From positions 434,001 to 498,000 of the forward strand of contig JAITUA010000003.1 of assembly GCA_031286615.1 (NCBI GenBank): a stretch of 64,000 bases of DNA, given 5' to 3'. Shown piece after piece: positions 8,007-15,571 of this stretch. The translations under genes were made by a program, and so were the position numbers. The notes beneath the pieces were generated by a model. The model saw only the letters and a program-made list of their open reading frames with translations. It was not told where the DNA came from and made no database searches. The DNA comes from Chryseobacterium sp. Lineage in GTDB: Bacteria > Bacteroidota > Bacteroidia > Flavobacteriales > Weeksellaceae. Numbering within the stretch: position 1 is the stretch's first letter; each line of letters starts with the position of its first letter.

Positions 8007-9635
8007 TCAGAAAATATAATCTGTACTTAAAAAATTGGAATCATGTTCTCTGACGATGGTATTGAGTAATTCTTTATTGGAATCTGTAAGTTTTGCCGCT
8101 ACCAGAGACCGGATTGAGAACGAACGGAGCGCATCAAAAACAGAAAGCGTTCCTTCTGCACTGTCTTTTCTTCCGGTAAACGGAAATACATCCGGACCTC
8201 TTTGTGCCTGACAGTTGATATTAACACGGCTTACAAGGTTTACAAACGGATCAATCAGCTTTGCTACTTCCTGTGGATCCTCACTGAAAATACTTACCTG
8301 CATCCCGTGCGAAGCGTTCACCTGATACTCTATCGGTTCTTCTATATCTTCAAACGGAACAACGGGAATCACCGGACCAAACTGTTCTTCATGATACAGT
8401 TTCATATCACTGTTTACCGGATAAACTACTGCCGGAAAAACAAAAGACTCATCCGTATATCCTCCGTCTTTATTCAAAACAGCTGCTCCTTTCTGTAAGG
8501 CATCATCAATACATTCTTTCAAATAAGGAGGTTTGTTGACTTCCGGAAGTGGAGTTACTTTTACGTCTTTTTCCCATGGCAATCCCGGTTTCAAGGCAGA
8601 AACCGCGGCACTTAGTTTTTCTGTAAATTCTAAAGCAATCTCTTTCTGAACAAATATAAGCTTCAGTGCTGTACATCGCTGCCCGTTGAAAGAAAGTGCA
8701 CCTAAAATACATTCGCTCACAGCTACGTCCAAATTCGCATTTTTAGTCACAATGGCTGCATTTTTAGCATCCAGACTCAGAATAGCTCTTAAACGATTTA
8801 CTTTCGGATGCAGTTTTTTCAAGCCATTAGCTACTTTACTGGAACCGATAAAGGCCAGAACATTTACTTTTCCACTTTCCATGATCGGAGTAATGATTTC
8901 AGATCCTTTTCCGTATAAAGTATTCACAGTTCCTTTCGGGAATGCTTCTTTAAAAGCGTTTAATAAAGGATAATGAGCCAAAACACCATGTTTAGGAAGT
9001 TTAAACAGAATGGTATTTCCCATGATCAAAGCAGGAATCAATGTGGTAAAAATTTCATTCAGAGGATAGTTGAATGGCCCCATACTTAAAACCACTCCAA
9101 GCGGAGCTCTTCTGATCTGAGCAATTGTTCCCTCTGCCTGTTGAAATCGGGAAGATTCTCTGTCCAGATCCTTCAGGGCATCAATAGTCTGGTTGATATA
9201 ATCTACAGTACGATCAAATTCTTTGGTAGAATCAGCAAGCGTTTTTCCAATTTCCCACATCAGTAACTTAATGATCAGATCTCTTTGCTGGATCATCAGA
9301 TAGACGAACTTCTGCATGCATTTGATACGTCCTTCCACAGACATGGTAGGCCATTCGCCAAGACCGTTATCATAAGCTTTCACACAGGCTTCAAGGACTT
9401 CCATAGCTTCCTTCGGGCCAATATTCGGGATGCTTCCCAAAAGTTTTCTTTCTAATCCGTTTTCTGTAGGAATGCACACCGGGGAATAGATTTCGGTAAC
9501 ATCTCCGTCCCATTCTACCAGCTCGCCATTCAACAGATAAGTTCTCTGGTGAATGACCGGAACTTTATACTCTTCCGGAATTTCATTTTCACTCTTAAAA
9601 ATGTGATGGAATGATGCTGTATTTTCTGAACTCAT
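8007..9635 (-). CDS. gapN: NADP-dependent glyceraldehyde-3-phosphate dehydrogenase-like aldehyde dehydrogenase
   Basis: 542 residues from the ATG at 9635. The open frame continues upstream to 10004, but that part reads through intergenic repeat DNA and has no ALDH homology. The ALDH fold is clear: GPFNYPLNE (oxyanion Asn), FKLPKHGVLAHYPLL (cofactor site), SFNGQRCTALK (catalytic Cys) and EEQFGPVIPV. This matches the non-phosphorylating GAPDH (ALDH11-like) branch, which oxidises glyceraldehyde-3-phosphate to 3-phosphoglycerate with NADPH formation. The usual ELGGK motif carrying the general-base Glu reads SLDAKN here, which seems to be a trait of a GapN-related subgroup; substrate assignment is therefore less sure than family. 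Monocistronic, with its own terminator. Confidence 0.82.
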   Translation of the reverse strand: MSSENTASFHHIFKSENEIPEEYKVPVIHQRTYLLNGELVEWDGDVTEIYSPVCIPTENGLERKLLGSIPNIGPKEAMEVLEACVKAYDNGLGEWPTMSVEGRIKCMQKFVYLMIQQRDLIIKLLMWEIGKTLADSTKEFDRTVDYINQTIDALKDLDRESSRFQQAEGTIAQIRRAPLGVVLSMGPFNYPLNEIFTTLIPALIMGNTILFKLPKHGVLAHYPLLNAFKEAFPKGTVNTLYGKGSEIITPIMESGKVNVLAFIGSSKVANGLKKLHPKVNRLRAILSLDAKNAAIVTKNANLDVAVSECILGALSFNGQRCTALKLIFVQKEIALEFTEKLSAAVSALKPGLPWEKDVKVTPLPEVNKPPYLKECIDDALQKGAAVLNKDGGYTDESFVFPAVVYPVNSDMKLYHEEQFGPVIPVVPFEDIEEPIEYQVNASHGMQVSIFSEDPQEVAKLIDPFVNLVSRVNINCQAQRGPDVFPFTGRKDSAEGTLSVFDALRSFSIRSLVAAKLTDSNKELLNTIVREHDSNFLSTDYIF

Positions 9636-9676
9636 AAATCTTTCTATTTTTTTATGTGATAAGATTAAGACTATCT

Positions 9677-9684
9677 CAAAAGTA
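9677..9684 (-). promoter_or_regulatory. Candidate -7 promoter box for gapN
   Basis: TACTTTTG on the minus strand matches TAnnTTTG and would give a leader of about 35 nt. It sits at the edge of an interspersed repeat copy. No clear -33 element. Confidence 0.4.
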
Positions 9685-9685
9685 T

Positions 9686-9772
9686 CATTCTGAATGAAAT
9701 AAAATGTAGTGAAGAATCTAATATATCCAGACATTAATAAGATTCTTCCTTCGTCAGAATGACAAAAACCAA
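9686..9772. repeat. Diverged copy of the TTGTCATTC... palindromic repeat
   Basis: TCATTCTGAATGAAATAAAA at the left and CTTCGTCAGAATGACAAA at the right form the two inverted ends seen in other copies (12.8, 13.5, 17.3, 30.1, 38.4 kb). Confidence 0.6.
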
Positions 9773-9924
9773 ACTGTTTGACTTTTGAGCAGCCTCGTTT
9801 AATAATATAAAGGTAGAAGTAAAATTTTTTGAAAAAAACAATCTGACCATAGATTTGATCTATTTGAATTAAAATTAATCTCAGCTCCTGAAAAAAAGAA
9901 TAATTTAGCCTAAAAATAAATTTC

Positions 9925-10494
9925 ATGTTTTCAAAATTAGTTTTCAGTACACTATTATTCTTTTCCGCAATGGGCTTTGCACAAAAATCTAAAGCCACCA
10001 ACACGGTTTTAATGGGAGGAAAAGAAGTACATACCTATGCAAAATTACCGGCGCTGAATAAGCAAGCTCCTAAATTTACCCTTACAGATGTGAATATGAA
10101 TGATCAGACGTTGGAGTCTTACAAAGGGAAGAACGTGATCTTAAATATCTTTCCTAGTGTAGATACAGGCGTTTGTTCAGCTTCAGTGCATCATTTCAAT
10201 GAAGAGGCAGGAAACCTTCCTAATACGGTAGTACTTTGTATTTCCAAAGATCTTCCGTTTGCACAGAAAAGATTCTGCGGTGCAGAGGGAATCAAAAATG
10301 TAGTAATGCTTTCAGATTTCCGTTCAGATTTTGGATGGAACTATGGTGTGGAACTGGTAGATTCTGCAATGAAGGGTCTTCTGAGCAGAGCTGTAGTGGT
10401 AATAGATCCTTCCGGAAAGATCATCTATGAAGAGCAGGTTGCAGATATTTCACAGGAACCGAATTACGAAGCGGCTATTGCAGCGGTGAAATAA
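9925..10494 (+). CDS. tpx: Thiol peroxidase with signal peptide
   Basis: 189 residues. Peroxiredoxin of the Tpx type: the peroxidatic Cys84 in the motif SVDTGVCSASVHHFN and the resolving Cys118 in FAQKRFCGAEGI have the spacing typical of atypical 2-Cys Tpx, with SRAVVVIDPSGKI near the end. It reduces hydroperoxides using a thioredoxin-like donor. Unusual for the family is a cleavable signal peptide (MFSKLVFSTLLFFSAMGFAQ), so it should act in the periplasm. Total length exceeds the ~165 residues of cytosolic Tpx by about the signal plus a short linker. Divergent from gapN and terminated by a shared hairpin with the convergent gene. Confidence 0.92.
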   Translation: MFSKLVFSTLLFFSAMGFAQKSKATNTVLMGGKEVHTYAKLPALNKQAPKFTLTDVNMNDQTLESYKGKNVILNIFPSVDTGVCSASVHHFNEEAGNLPNTVVLCISKDLPFAQKRFCGAEGIKNVVMLSDFRSDFGWNYGVELVDSAMKGLLSRAVVVIDPSGKIIYEEQVADISQEPNYEAAIAAVK

Positions 10495-10526
10495 TAAGCT
10501 TTTACTCAGACATAATCAAGAATAAG

Positions 10527-10550
10527 AAAACCTGCTATGTGGCAGGTTTT
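10527..10550. terminator. Bidirectional terminator
   Basis: AAAACCTGC/GCAGGTTTT stem with a 6-nt loop between convergent tpx (+) and the plug-domain gene (-); T-rich on both strands. Confidence 0.88.
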
Positions 10551-10554
10551 CTTA

Positions 10555-11253
10555 TTAATTAATTTTCTTCTTAGTAGTAATCACTACTACTCCATCTTTG
10601 GCTTTTTCACCATACTTTGCAGAGGCAGAAGCGCCCTTCAGGATATTCATTGTTTTTATAAGATTAGGATCCAGTGCTTTTACTTTTTCATAATCGCTTA
10701 TTCTTCCATTCACTACATACATGGGTTTGTATACTGCTCCACTTGAAGGAGCTCCACCAATACGTATGTTATTATGATCTTCAGGAGCCTTACCAATTAC
10801 TCCTGATAATTTTGAGACAATTTCTTTTTTTTCTTTTTCTTTGCTGTCTAATAAAGCACTCGCTGGCACTACTGAAACAGAGCCAAGCAATTTTCTGTCT
10901 CTCTGAGTATTGAAAACAACTTTCTGTACTTCTTCAGTCTTTAGGGTATCACAGGTTTTATTTTGCTGTGCCTTCACACTTACAATTCCTCCCGTTGTCA
11001 GGATGGCTCCTACCGCAAATTTCACAAAAAGAGTATTGATATAAGAATAATGCAACTCCCGGTTGAGCTGTGATGGATTAAAATTTCCACAGATTTCTTC
11101 CGAAGTCTTAGAAAACACATCTATAATATCATCATCCGAAGTTTTCCTGAAGTCTCGTACCGTTTTAGAACAAACAGCACAAAATCTTCCTTTTTCATCT
11201 GGTGTCATCGTATTCCAGTTTTCATGACAGGGTTTTGGTATCGTGATTTTCAT
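10555..11253 (-). CDS. Membrane protein with N-terminal Cys motif and C-terminal TonB-receptor plug-like domain
   Basis: 232 residues. The N-terminus has a compact Cys/His motif, PKPCHENWNTM followed by GRFCAVCSKTVRDF (C9, H10, C25, C28), which looks like a metal or redox site. A single hydrophobic helix lies at about 74-93. The C-terminal ~65 residues (PMYVVNGRISDYEKVKALDP, MNILKGASASAKYGEKAKDG, VVVITTKK) match the plug segment of TonB-dependent receptors. Bacteroidota encode related proteins, but their role is not established. Topology suggests a cytoplasmic Cys motif and a periplasmic plug-like domain that might interact with outer-membrane transport machinery; that is inference. Confidence 0.75.
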   Translation of the reverse strand: MKITIPKPCHENWNTMTPDEKGRFCAVCSKTVRDFRKTSDDDIIDVFSKTSEEICGNFNPSQLNRELHYSYINTLFVKFAVGAILTTGGIVSVKAQQNKTCDTLKTEEVQKVVFNTQRDRKLLGSVSVVPASALLDSKEKEKKEIVSKLSGVIGKAPEDHNNIRIGGAPSSGAVYKPMYVVNGRISDYEKVKALDPNLIKTMNILKGASASAKYGEKAKDGVVVITTKKKIN

Positions 11254-11314
11254 AGTAAGCTTTTATTATAAAGATGAGCTTATGGCAGAAAAGGTTGGAA
11301 TGGGTTGTGAAATT

Positions 11315-11785
11315 TTAGTATTTATAAATATCAACCAATTCAATTTTAGCTGGAATATGAAGAGAATCTAATTTTCTTTTAAAGTCAGTTCTGTTTAGAT
11401 TGCCCAGAGCATAATTTTTATCTGTATCAAGAATCCAAAAGTCTTTTACATTCTCATCCGGGACCTCATAGATGTCTAAACTATCATTAGGATTTCGCCT
11501 TTTTAATCCTTGTCTTTCTGCAATAATGAATTCATCATATACATTTACTCTAATAACCTTGGAGGGGATAATAGCTATTTCACTATTCCATCCGTCTGCA
11601 GGAGCGATAAATATTTCATGTGCTGAGTTTCTGTAAAGCTTATATCCTCCCGTTAAGTTTTTAGAGAAATCCTGTACTCCCGGTCCGAAAGCAAATGAAC
11701 TTTCCGGATTTTGAAAAAACCAGACCGTTAGTATTGCCAAAATGAGTCCACAGAAGACCAGAAGGGTCTTTATATATTTATTCAT
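11315..11785 (-). CDS. Hypothetical membrane-anchored protein
   Basis: 156 residues, family not recognised. The N-terminal hydrophobic helix (residues 5-23) could be a signal anchor. The remainder is a small alpha/beta domain with WNSEIAIIPSKVIRVNVYD, EVPDENVKDFWILDTDKN and a C-terminal LDSLHIPAKIELVDIYKY. It begins 12 bp after the stop of the TPR gene on the same strand, so the two are probably one operon. Confidence 0.6.
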   Translation of the reverse strand: MNKYIKTLLVFCGLILAILTVWFFQNPESSFAFGPGVQDFSKNLTGGYKLYRNSAHEIFIAPADGWNSEIAIIPSKVIRVNVYDEFIIAERQGLKRRNPNDSLDIYEVPDENVKDFWILDTDKNYALGNLNRTDFKRKLDSLHIPAKIELVDIYKY

Positions 11786-11797
11786 AGATCGGACATG

Positions 11798-12721
11798 TTA
11801 TTTAAACAATGAGAATATTTTCTTTCTGAACTTAAAAATAACAACCCCTAATAAGATCAATGATAAAGAAAAAAACGAAAGACCTATCCAATTGACTTTT
11901 ACTGATTCCTTCGTATTATCTGAGACCTGTTTTCCATTTTTTGCCAGTGCTTGAGAAGCCAACTTAAATCTGTCTTCTAAAACAGTATTTTCAAAACCAT
12001 ATTTTATGGCCTGTAGATAGCTTTTCTCAGCATCATATTTTTGATTCATCAATAAAGCAATATTTCCAAGATCAAATAAAAGCTGTGCTACGATCGCATT
12101 CTTTGGTTTTACAAAAGTCATTCTCTCATTCAGTTGGTAATAGATCTGCATTTTAAGCAATTGAAGATCATCTTTACTTAATGTAGATTGAGGAATTTTC
12201 TCATTCCCGAAATCTTTTCCAATGAGATCGATGGATGAAACAGATGTTGCACCTTTAATTTTAGCTTTTAAAATATTAATATGGATCCATTCAGATTTTA
12301 AATGAGAATGAGGTTCTATTTTCACCGCTATTTCAATCCATTTCAAAGCTTCTTTATTGTTTCCTATCAGTTCATAAGCTGTGCCTATATTGGATGCTGT
12401 AGAATATCTGCCAGGCCGTAGAGATTCAATCTTCTTATATAGATCAATGGCTTCCTGATATCTTCCTAAAAGAATTAAGATATATCCTTCGTCCGACAAA
12501 TAATCAATATCCTTTGTTTTATCATACCCTTTTTTCAGTTTCACCAAAAACTCTTCTAATTCTTCTTTACCACCGATCTGATGTCCATATGGAACTTCAC
12601 CATCAAAATCAATATATAATACATCCTGATTGGCTAAAACCATTTTCTCTCCATTCAGGCAGGCAAAAGCAGATATTGAAAATAAAATTCCAAAAAGTAG
12701 GCTTAAAAAGTATTTTCTCAT
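11798..12721 (-). CDS. Tetratricopeptide-repeat protein with signal peptide and C-terminal membrane helix
   Basis: 307 residues. A signal peptide (MRKYFLSLLFGILFSISAFA) is followed by TPR-like helical pairs: YLSDEGYILILLGRYQEAID, YSTASNIGTAYELIGNNKEA, and later FDLGNIALLMNQKYDAEKSY. A hydrophobic helix near the end (WIGLSFFSLSLILLGVVIF) and a basic tail indicate membrane anchoring, with the repeats on the periplasmic side. It is likely a scaffold or binding protein. It precedes the 156-residue membrane protein in an apparent two-gene operon. No enzymatic motif is seen. Confidence 0.8.
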   Translation of the reverse strand: MRKYFLSLLFGILFSISAFACLNGEKMVLANQDVLYIDFDGEVPYGHQIGGKEELEEFLVKLKKGYDKTKDIDYLSDEGYILILLGRYQEAIDLYKKIESLRPGRYSTASNIGTAYELIGNNKEALKWIEIAVKIEPHSHLKSEWIHINILKAKIKGATSVSSIDLIGKDFGNEKIPQSTLSKDDLQLLKMQIYYQLNERMTFVKPKNAIVAQLLFDLGNIALLMNQKYDAEKSYLQAIKYGFENTVLEDRFKLASQALAKNGKQVSDNTKESVKVNWIGLSFFSLSLILLGVVIFKFRKKIFSLFK

Positions 12722-13176
12722 ATTGTGTGTAATAGTTTTTTAGTTTTTACTGAGGTTTAAAAATATAAAAACTTTGCTATTTTTTAAGTAGACTATTTTA
12801 TTCTTGTGGAGAAATATACACAATGCTTGTCATTCAGAGCGAAACGAAGTAAAGCGTGGAATCTAAAACTCCTGATAAAGTTTAGATTCTTTCAGAATGA
12901 TAAACTGTATGGAGCATCTAAATGAATTGTTTTCATTAAAATCTAGACAAATAAATAACCATATAGACGCATTCACCTTGTCATTCCGGAGATACAAATG
13001 GAGAGATCTTTGATTACGGAAAACCGTAAGGTTTCGATGCGGCTGTAATTTACTTTTGTTATTCTATTTTAAATTAAATACTATCAAAAATTGATGAAAC
13101 TTTAAAATTTTCTCTTTACGATTTTATTATTACATCCAACATTCATATTTTTATACCATCCAAATATCAACAAACA
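12722..13176. other. 455-bp gene-free stretch with repeat copies
   Basis: Contains the third, diverged copy of the ~290-bp repeat (12814-12999) and the hairpin TTACGGAAAACCGTAA at 13015-13030, which recurs at 15435-15450. No coding frame supported. Confidence 0.6.
12814..12999 (+). repeat. ~290-bp interspersed repeat, partial copy
   Basis: From ATATACACAATGCTTGTCAT through GAAGCGTGGAATCTAAA-like sequence to the CATTCCGGAG element. Same order of blocks as in the copies at 13457-13750 and 17280-17570, but lacking the first ~90 bp and more diverged. Confidence 0.75.
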
Positions 13177-13479
13177 ATGAAATATTTTTTTTTAAATGAA
13201 GAATTTATAATAATTGCTGGTAGTTTAACAGTAATACTATTTATTCTTCTTTCCGTAATAATGGTTTATAAAAAAAAACGTTCCAGGGAAATATTAAAAG
13301 AAAGATATGGCTATGAAATAAAAATGGCTGAATTAGAATGCATAAAAAAAGATCTAGATTTTCAACTTTACGATGTGAATCAAAAACTAGAAGAAATTGA
13401 AAATCGATGGAAAGATATCAACCATATACTTTTTTCTCAAAACAGTTCTGAAAACCCTGTTGAGATTCCTACGGAATGA
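13177..13479 (+). CDS. Small membrane protein with coiled coil; 3' end formed by a repeat
   Basis: 100 residues, family unknown. One N-terminal transmembrane helix (residues 11-31), then a charged helix (KKKRSREILKERYGYE) and a predicted coiled coil (MAELECIKKDLDFQLYDVNQ, KLEEIENRW). The last six codons (VEIPTE) and the TGA stop belong to the interspersed repeat beginning at 13457, so the original C-terminus was probably replaced when the repeat arrived. The gene may be a functional small anchor protein or a decaying remnant. Confidence 0.5.
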   Translation: MKYFFLNEEFIIIAGSLTVILFILLSVIMVYKKKRSREILKERYGYEIKMAELECIKKDLDFQLYDVNQKLEEIENRWKDINHILFSQNSSENPVEIPTE

Positions 13480-13750
13480 CAAAGAGCACGCTAAAAAGTT
13501 TTCCGATAATTGTGCGAGTAAAAACTGCCCCTTTAAAAACACATTAAAATATACACCATGTTTGTCATTCAGAGCGAAACGAAGTGAAGCGTGGAATCTA
13601 AAAACTTCTTGATAAAGCAGAGATTCCTACGGAACGACAGAGTGTATGGATAATCTGAGCGGATAGTTTGTATTAATTCTGGACAAATAAATATCCTGAT
13701 AGGCTTCTTACACGTTCACCTTCTCATTCCGGAGGAATCTAAACTCTTAT
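13457..13750 (+). repeat. ~290-bp interspersed repeat, full copy A
   Basis: Starts CTGTTGAGATTCCTACGGAA and ends GGAGGAATCTAAACTC. Nearly the whole length aligns with 17280-17570, in the same orientation, with scattered substitutions. Contains several inverted GGAATC/GATTCC blocks and the core TCATTCAGAGCGAAACGAAG. Confidence 0.9.
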
Positions 13751-13892
13751 TTTTTTCATCAATCTAAAAGCTTCCACTACATAGATTCCTGCGGAATGAC
13801 AAGAAGAATGTAAAAAGATCGCTGATGACTAAAAATTCTTAATTCGCTACAATTTTCCTCTAAAAACAAATATTTTTTCCGCTAATATTTTG

Positions 13893-13900
13893 CATATTTG
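13893..13900 (+). promoter_or_regulatory. Weak -7 box for the XRE gene
   Basis: CATATTTG, one mismatch from TAnnTTTG, 15 bp before the ATG of the regulator gene. No -33 element is evident. Confidence 0.35.
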
Positions 13901-13915
13901 TAGAAAATACGGGTC

Positions 13916-14290
13916 ATGCAAAAAGAAAAACTACGCAACGTAAGAAAAAGAAAAGGCTTTACACAACAGCAAGTGGCAGATTATATTGCTACAGATGTCT
14001 CCAATTACAGCAGAAAAGAAAGTGGAGATGTAAAGATTTTCAACGATGAATGGGACAAGATTGCCCGTTTTCTGGAAGTTCCTATGGAAGAAATTTATGA
14101 GAGTGAGGAAATTACCCAAATCAATAATTTTGATAATATTACTTCAAGCAGTAGTTTTGGCGTAAACAATGGTATTTTAAATTTTAATATCCCTGAATAT
14201 CTTTTGGAAACCCAAAAAGATCTGATAGAACTATTGAAAAAAGAAAATCAGAGATTACAGAAAGAAATAAAAGCCCTTCAGAATAAATAA
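13916..14290 (+). CDS. XRE-family helix-turn-helix regulator
   Basis: 124 residues. The N-terminal HTH_3 domain covers residues ~3-58: LRNVRKRKGFTQQQVADYIA, then DVSNYSRKESGDVKIFNDEW, and IARFLEVPMEEIYE. A Ser-rich linker leads to a C-terminal coiled coil (TQKDLIELLKKENQRLQKEI) probably used for dimerisation. This layout is common among Flavobacteria single-gene regulators of unknown target. It lies between the two direct copies of the ~290-bp repeat and converges with the DUF6261-like gene. Confidence 0.88.
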   Translation: MQKEKLRNVRKRKGFTQQQVADYIATDVSNYSRKESGDVKIFNDEWDKIARFLEVPMEEIYESEEITQINNFDNITSSSSFGVNNGILNFNIPEYLLETQKDLIELLKKENQRLQKEIKALQNK

Positions 14291-14317
14291 AAATATCCTA
14301 TAAACATTAAGATAAAT

Positions 14318-14416
14318 GAAAGTATTAAGAGTATTAAGATGAAGCGCCTAGCTTAAAAAACATCTTTGATGTTTCCCTTAACTACCCTTCACAACTTAAA
14401 AACCCTTAATGGTTCA
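14318..14416. repeat. Short-period CTTAA-type repeats
   Basis: Two 9-bp GTATTAAGA units near 14323-14341, an AAACATC/GATGTTT hairpin (14356-14372), then CCTTAACTACCCTTCACAAC and CTTAAAAACCCTTAATGG with a roughly 9-bp period. A related arrangement (hairpin plus CTTAA-rich block ending CTTAATGGTT) is at 39737-39794. Confidence 0.55.
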
Positions 14417-14425
14417 AAAAAAAAT

Positions 14426-14450
14426 AAAACTCAGCAATATGCTGAGTTTT
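14426..14450. terminator. Bidirectional terminator
   Basis: AAAACTCAGC/GCTGAGTTTT, 10-bp stem and 5-nt loop with T-tract, between the convergent XRE and DUF6261-like genes. Confidence 0.88.
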
Positions 14451-14466
14451 TTTCCAACAAAAAAGC

Positions 14467-15177
14467 TTATTTCTGTGGTGCAGTATCACCACCTTCTTTC
14501 TTCCCCAGAGAAGAGTTTTTAGCAGCTTTCACCAGCTCATTCGTATCACTATAGAAAAGTTCCCAGCCGGAAACATCTTTCATTGCTGTAAGCAGATTGA
14601 AATAAGATTTCAATGTTTTCTCCAGACTTTTACGGATAGCCGTAGCACTTGCCATCTGACGAAGATCAGCATTAGCACCAGCCTGTTCGGAAAAAAGCGT
14701 TTCAAAGTCCTGATGTTTTGTTTTCATATCTGCAAATGCTGTATCCAGAGAAAGGGCAGATAGTTTCTGTGTATTTTCGGGAGTTTCCAGTTCCTCTATC
14801 AGCTTTTTCATTTGGGCCGTTTGGGAGGAGTAGCTCAGCCTATCGAGGTTCAGGCCAAACGTTTTAAATACCCGATACAGTTCCTCTGCGGTTTGATAAT
14901 TACTGGCGGAGGATAATTTTCTGTATCCGTTCAGGAAAGCTTTCAGGTTTCTGTACGCCATATCCCTTTCCTGATCTGCTGTTGCCACATCTACTCCTTT
15001 TCCGCTGTAGATCTGCTTGGTATAGACCTTATCATAGTCGGCATACGAAGACTGTAAAGTTCCTATAAGAGGATGATTGATAATAACGGGATATTTACCA
15101 GATTGGGCATTGGAAATAATTCTTTGAGCTAAAGTCGCAAGATCTTTAGTACTCAATTCTGTGAGTGCAATTTTCAT
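14467..15177 (-). CDS. DUF6261-like helical protein
   Basis: 236 residues, predicted entirely helical and soluble. It begins with LTELSTKDLATLAQRIISNA and contains YADYDKVYTKQIYSGKGVDV, DMAYRNLKAFLNGYRKLSSA and a C-terminal LLTAMKDVSGWELFYSDTNE. I associate it with the DUF6261 family common in Bacteroidota, whose function is unknown. No signal peptide or catalytic motif is visible. It has a good -7 box at 15209-15216 and a nearby palindrome cluster upstream. Confidence 0.65.
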   Translation of the reverse strand: MKIALTELSTKDLATLAQRIISNAQSGKYPVIINHPLIGTLQSSYADYDKVYTKQIYSGKGVDVATADQERDMAYRNLKAFLNGYRKLSSASNYQTAEELYRVFKTFGLNLDRLSYSSQTAQMKKLIEELETPENTQKLSALSLDTAFADMKTKHQDFETLFSEQAGANADLRQMASATAIRKSLEKTLKSYFNLLTAMKDVSGWELFYSDTNELVKAAKNSSLGKKEGGDTAPQK

Positions 15178-15208
15178 ACTTGTGTTTTTGTTTTAATAAA
15201 TTAACACT

Positions 15209-15216
15209 CAAATATA
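15209..15216 (-). promoter_or_regulatory. -7 promoter box for the DUF6261-like gene
   Basis: TATATTTG on the minus strand, an exact TAnnTTTG match about 30 bp upstream of the ATG at 15177. Confidence 0.55.
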
Positions 15217-15247
15217 TAAAAAAGTTGTTTGGTTACAAACATACTTA

Positions 15248-15407
15248 AAACAAACCACCCGACATCTCGGAAGGTTTCCCGCAACTTGCAGGAGACTACC
15301 CGACATCTCGGGAAGTCACAAACATACTTGTTTTTAACAATCCGAGGACTCGGGTGGTTTGTTTCACTATTGTTTTAGACTACCCGAGGTGTCGGGTGGT
15401 TACAAAC
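15248..15407. repeat. Cluster of four CCCGA..TCGGG palindromes within a 15-bp inverted repeat
   Basis: Four short hairpins (CCCGACATCTCGG at 15258, ACCCGACATCTCGGGA at 15298, CCGAGGACTCGGGT at 15342, ACCCGAGGTGTCGGGT at 15382) are spaced ~40 bp apart. The outer AAACAAACCACCCGA (15248-15262) pairs with TCGGGTGGTTTGTTT (15350-15364). It has no coding potential and lies between the divergent DUF6261-like and PIN-like genes. Confidence 0.85.
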
Positions 15408-15571
15408 GGGGTTGTTTTCAAGTGGGGAGATTTTTTGGATTACGGAAAACCGTAAGATTTTGAGAATGTTGTAGTTTATATTTGATAGAATTTCCGTAGA
15501 AATACGGAGATTATTTTTAAAGCTAATCTGTATCTTGAGAGTAATTAAACATATTTATATTACAAATCAAA

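Noticed and set aside
9636..10004. Upstream extension of the gapN frame (about 120 extra codons).
   Set aside because: It reads through intergenic repeat DNA and past the tpx start, has no ALDH homology, and a promoter box lies between it and the true ATG.
12514..12732. Small plus-strand frame opposite the TPR gene.
   Set aside because: Antisense shadow without support.
15248..15407. CRISPR-like spacing of palindromes.
   Set aside because: Only four imperfect units in mixed orientation, no uniform repeat, no cas genes.
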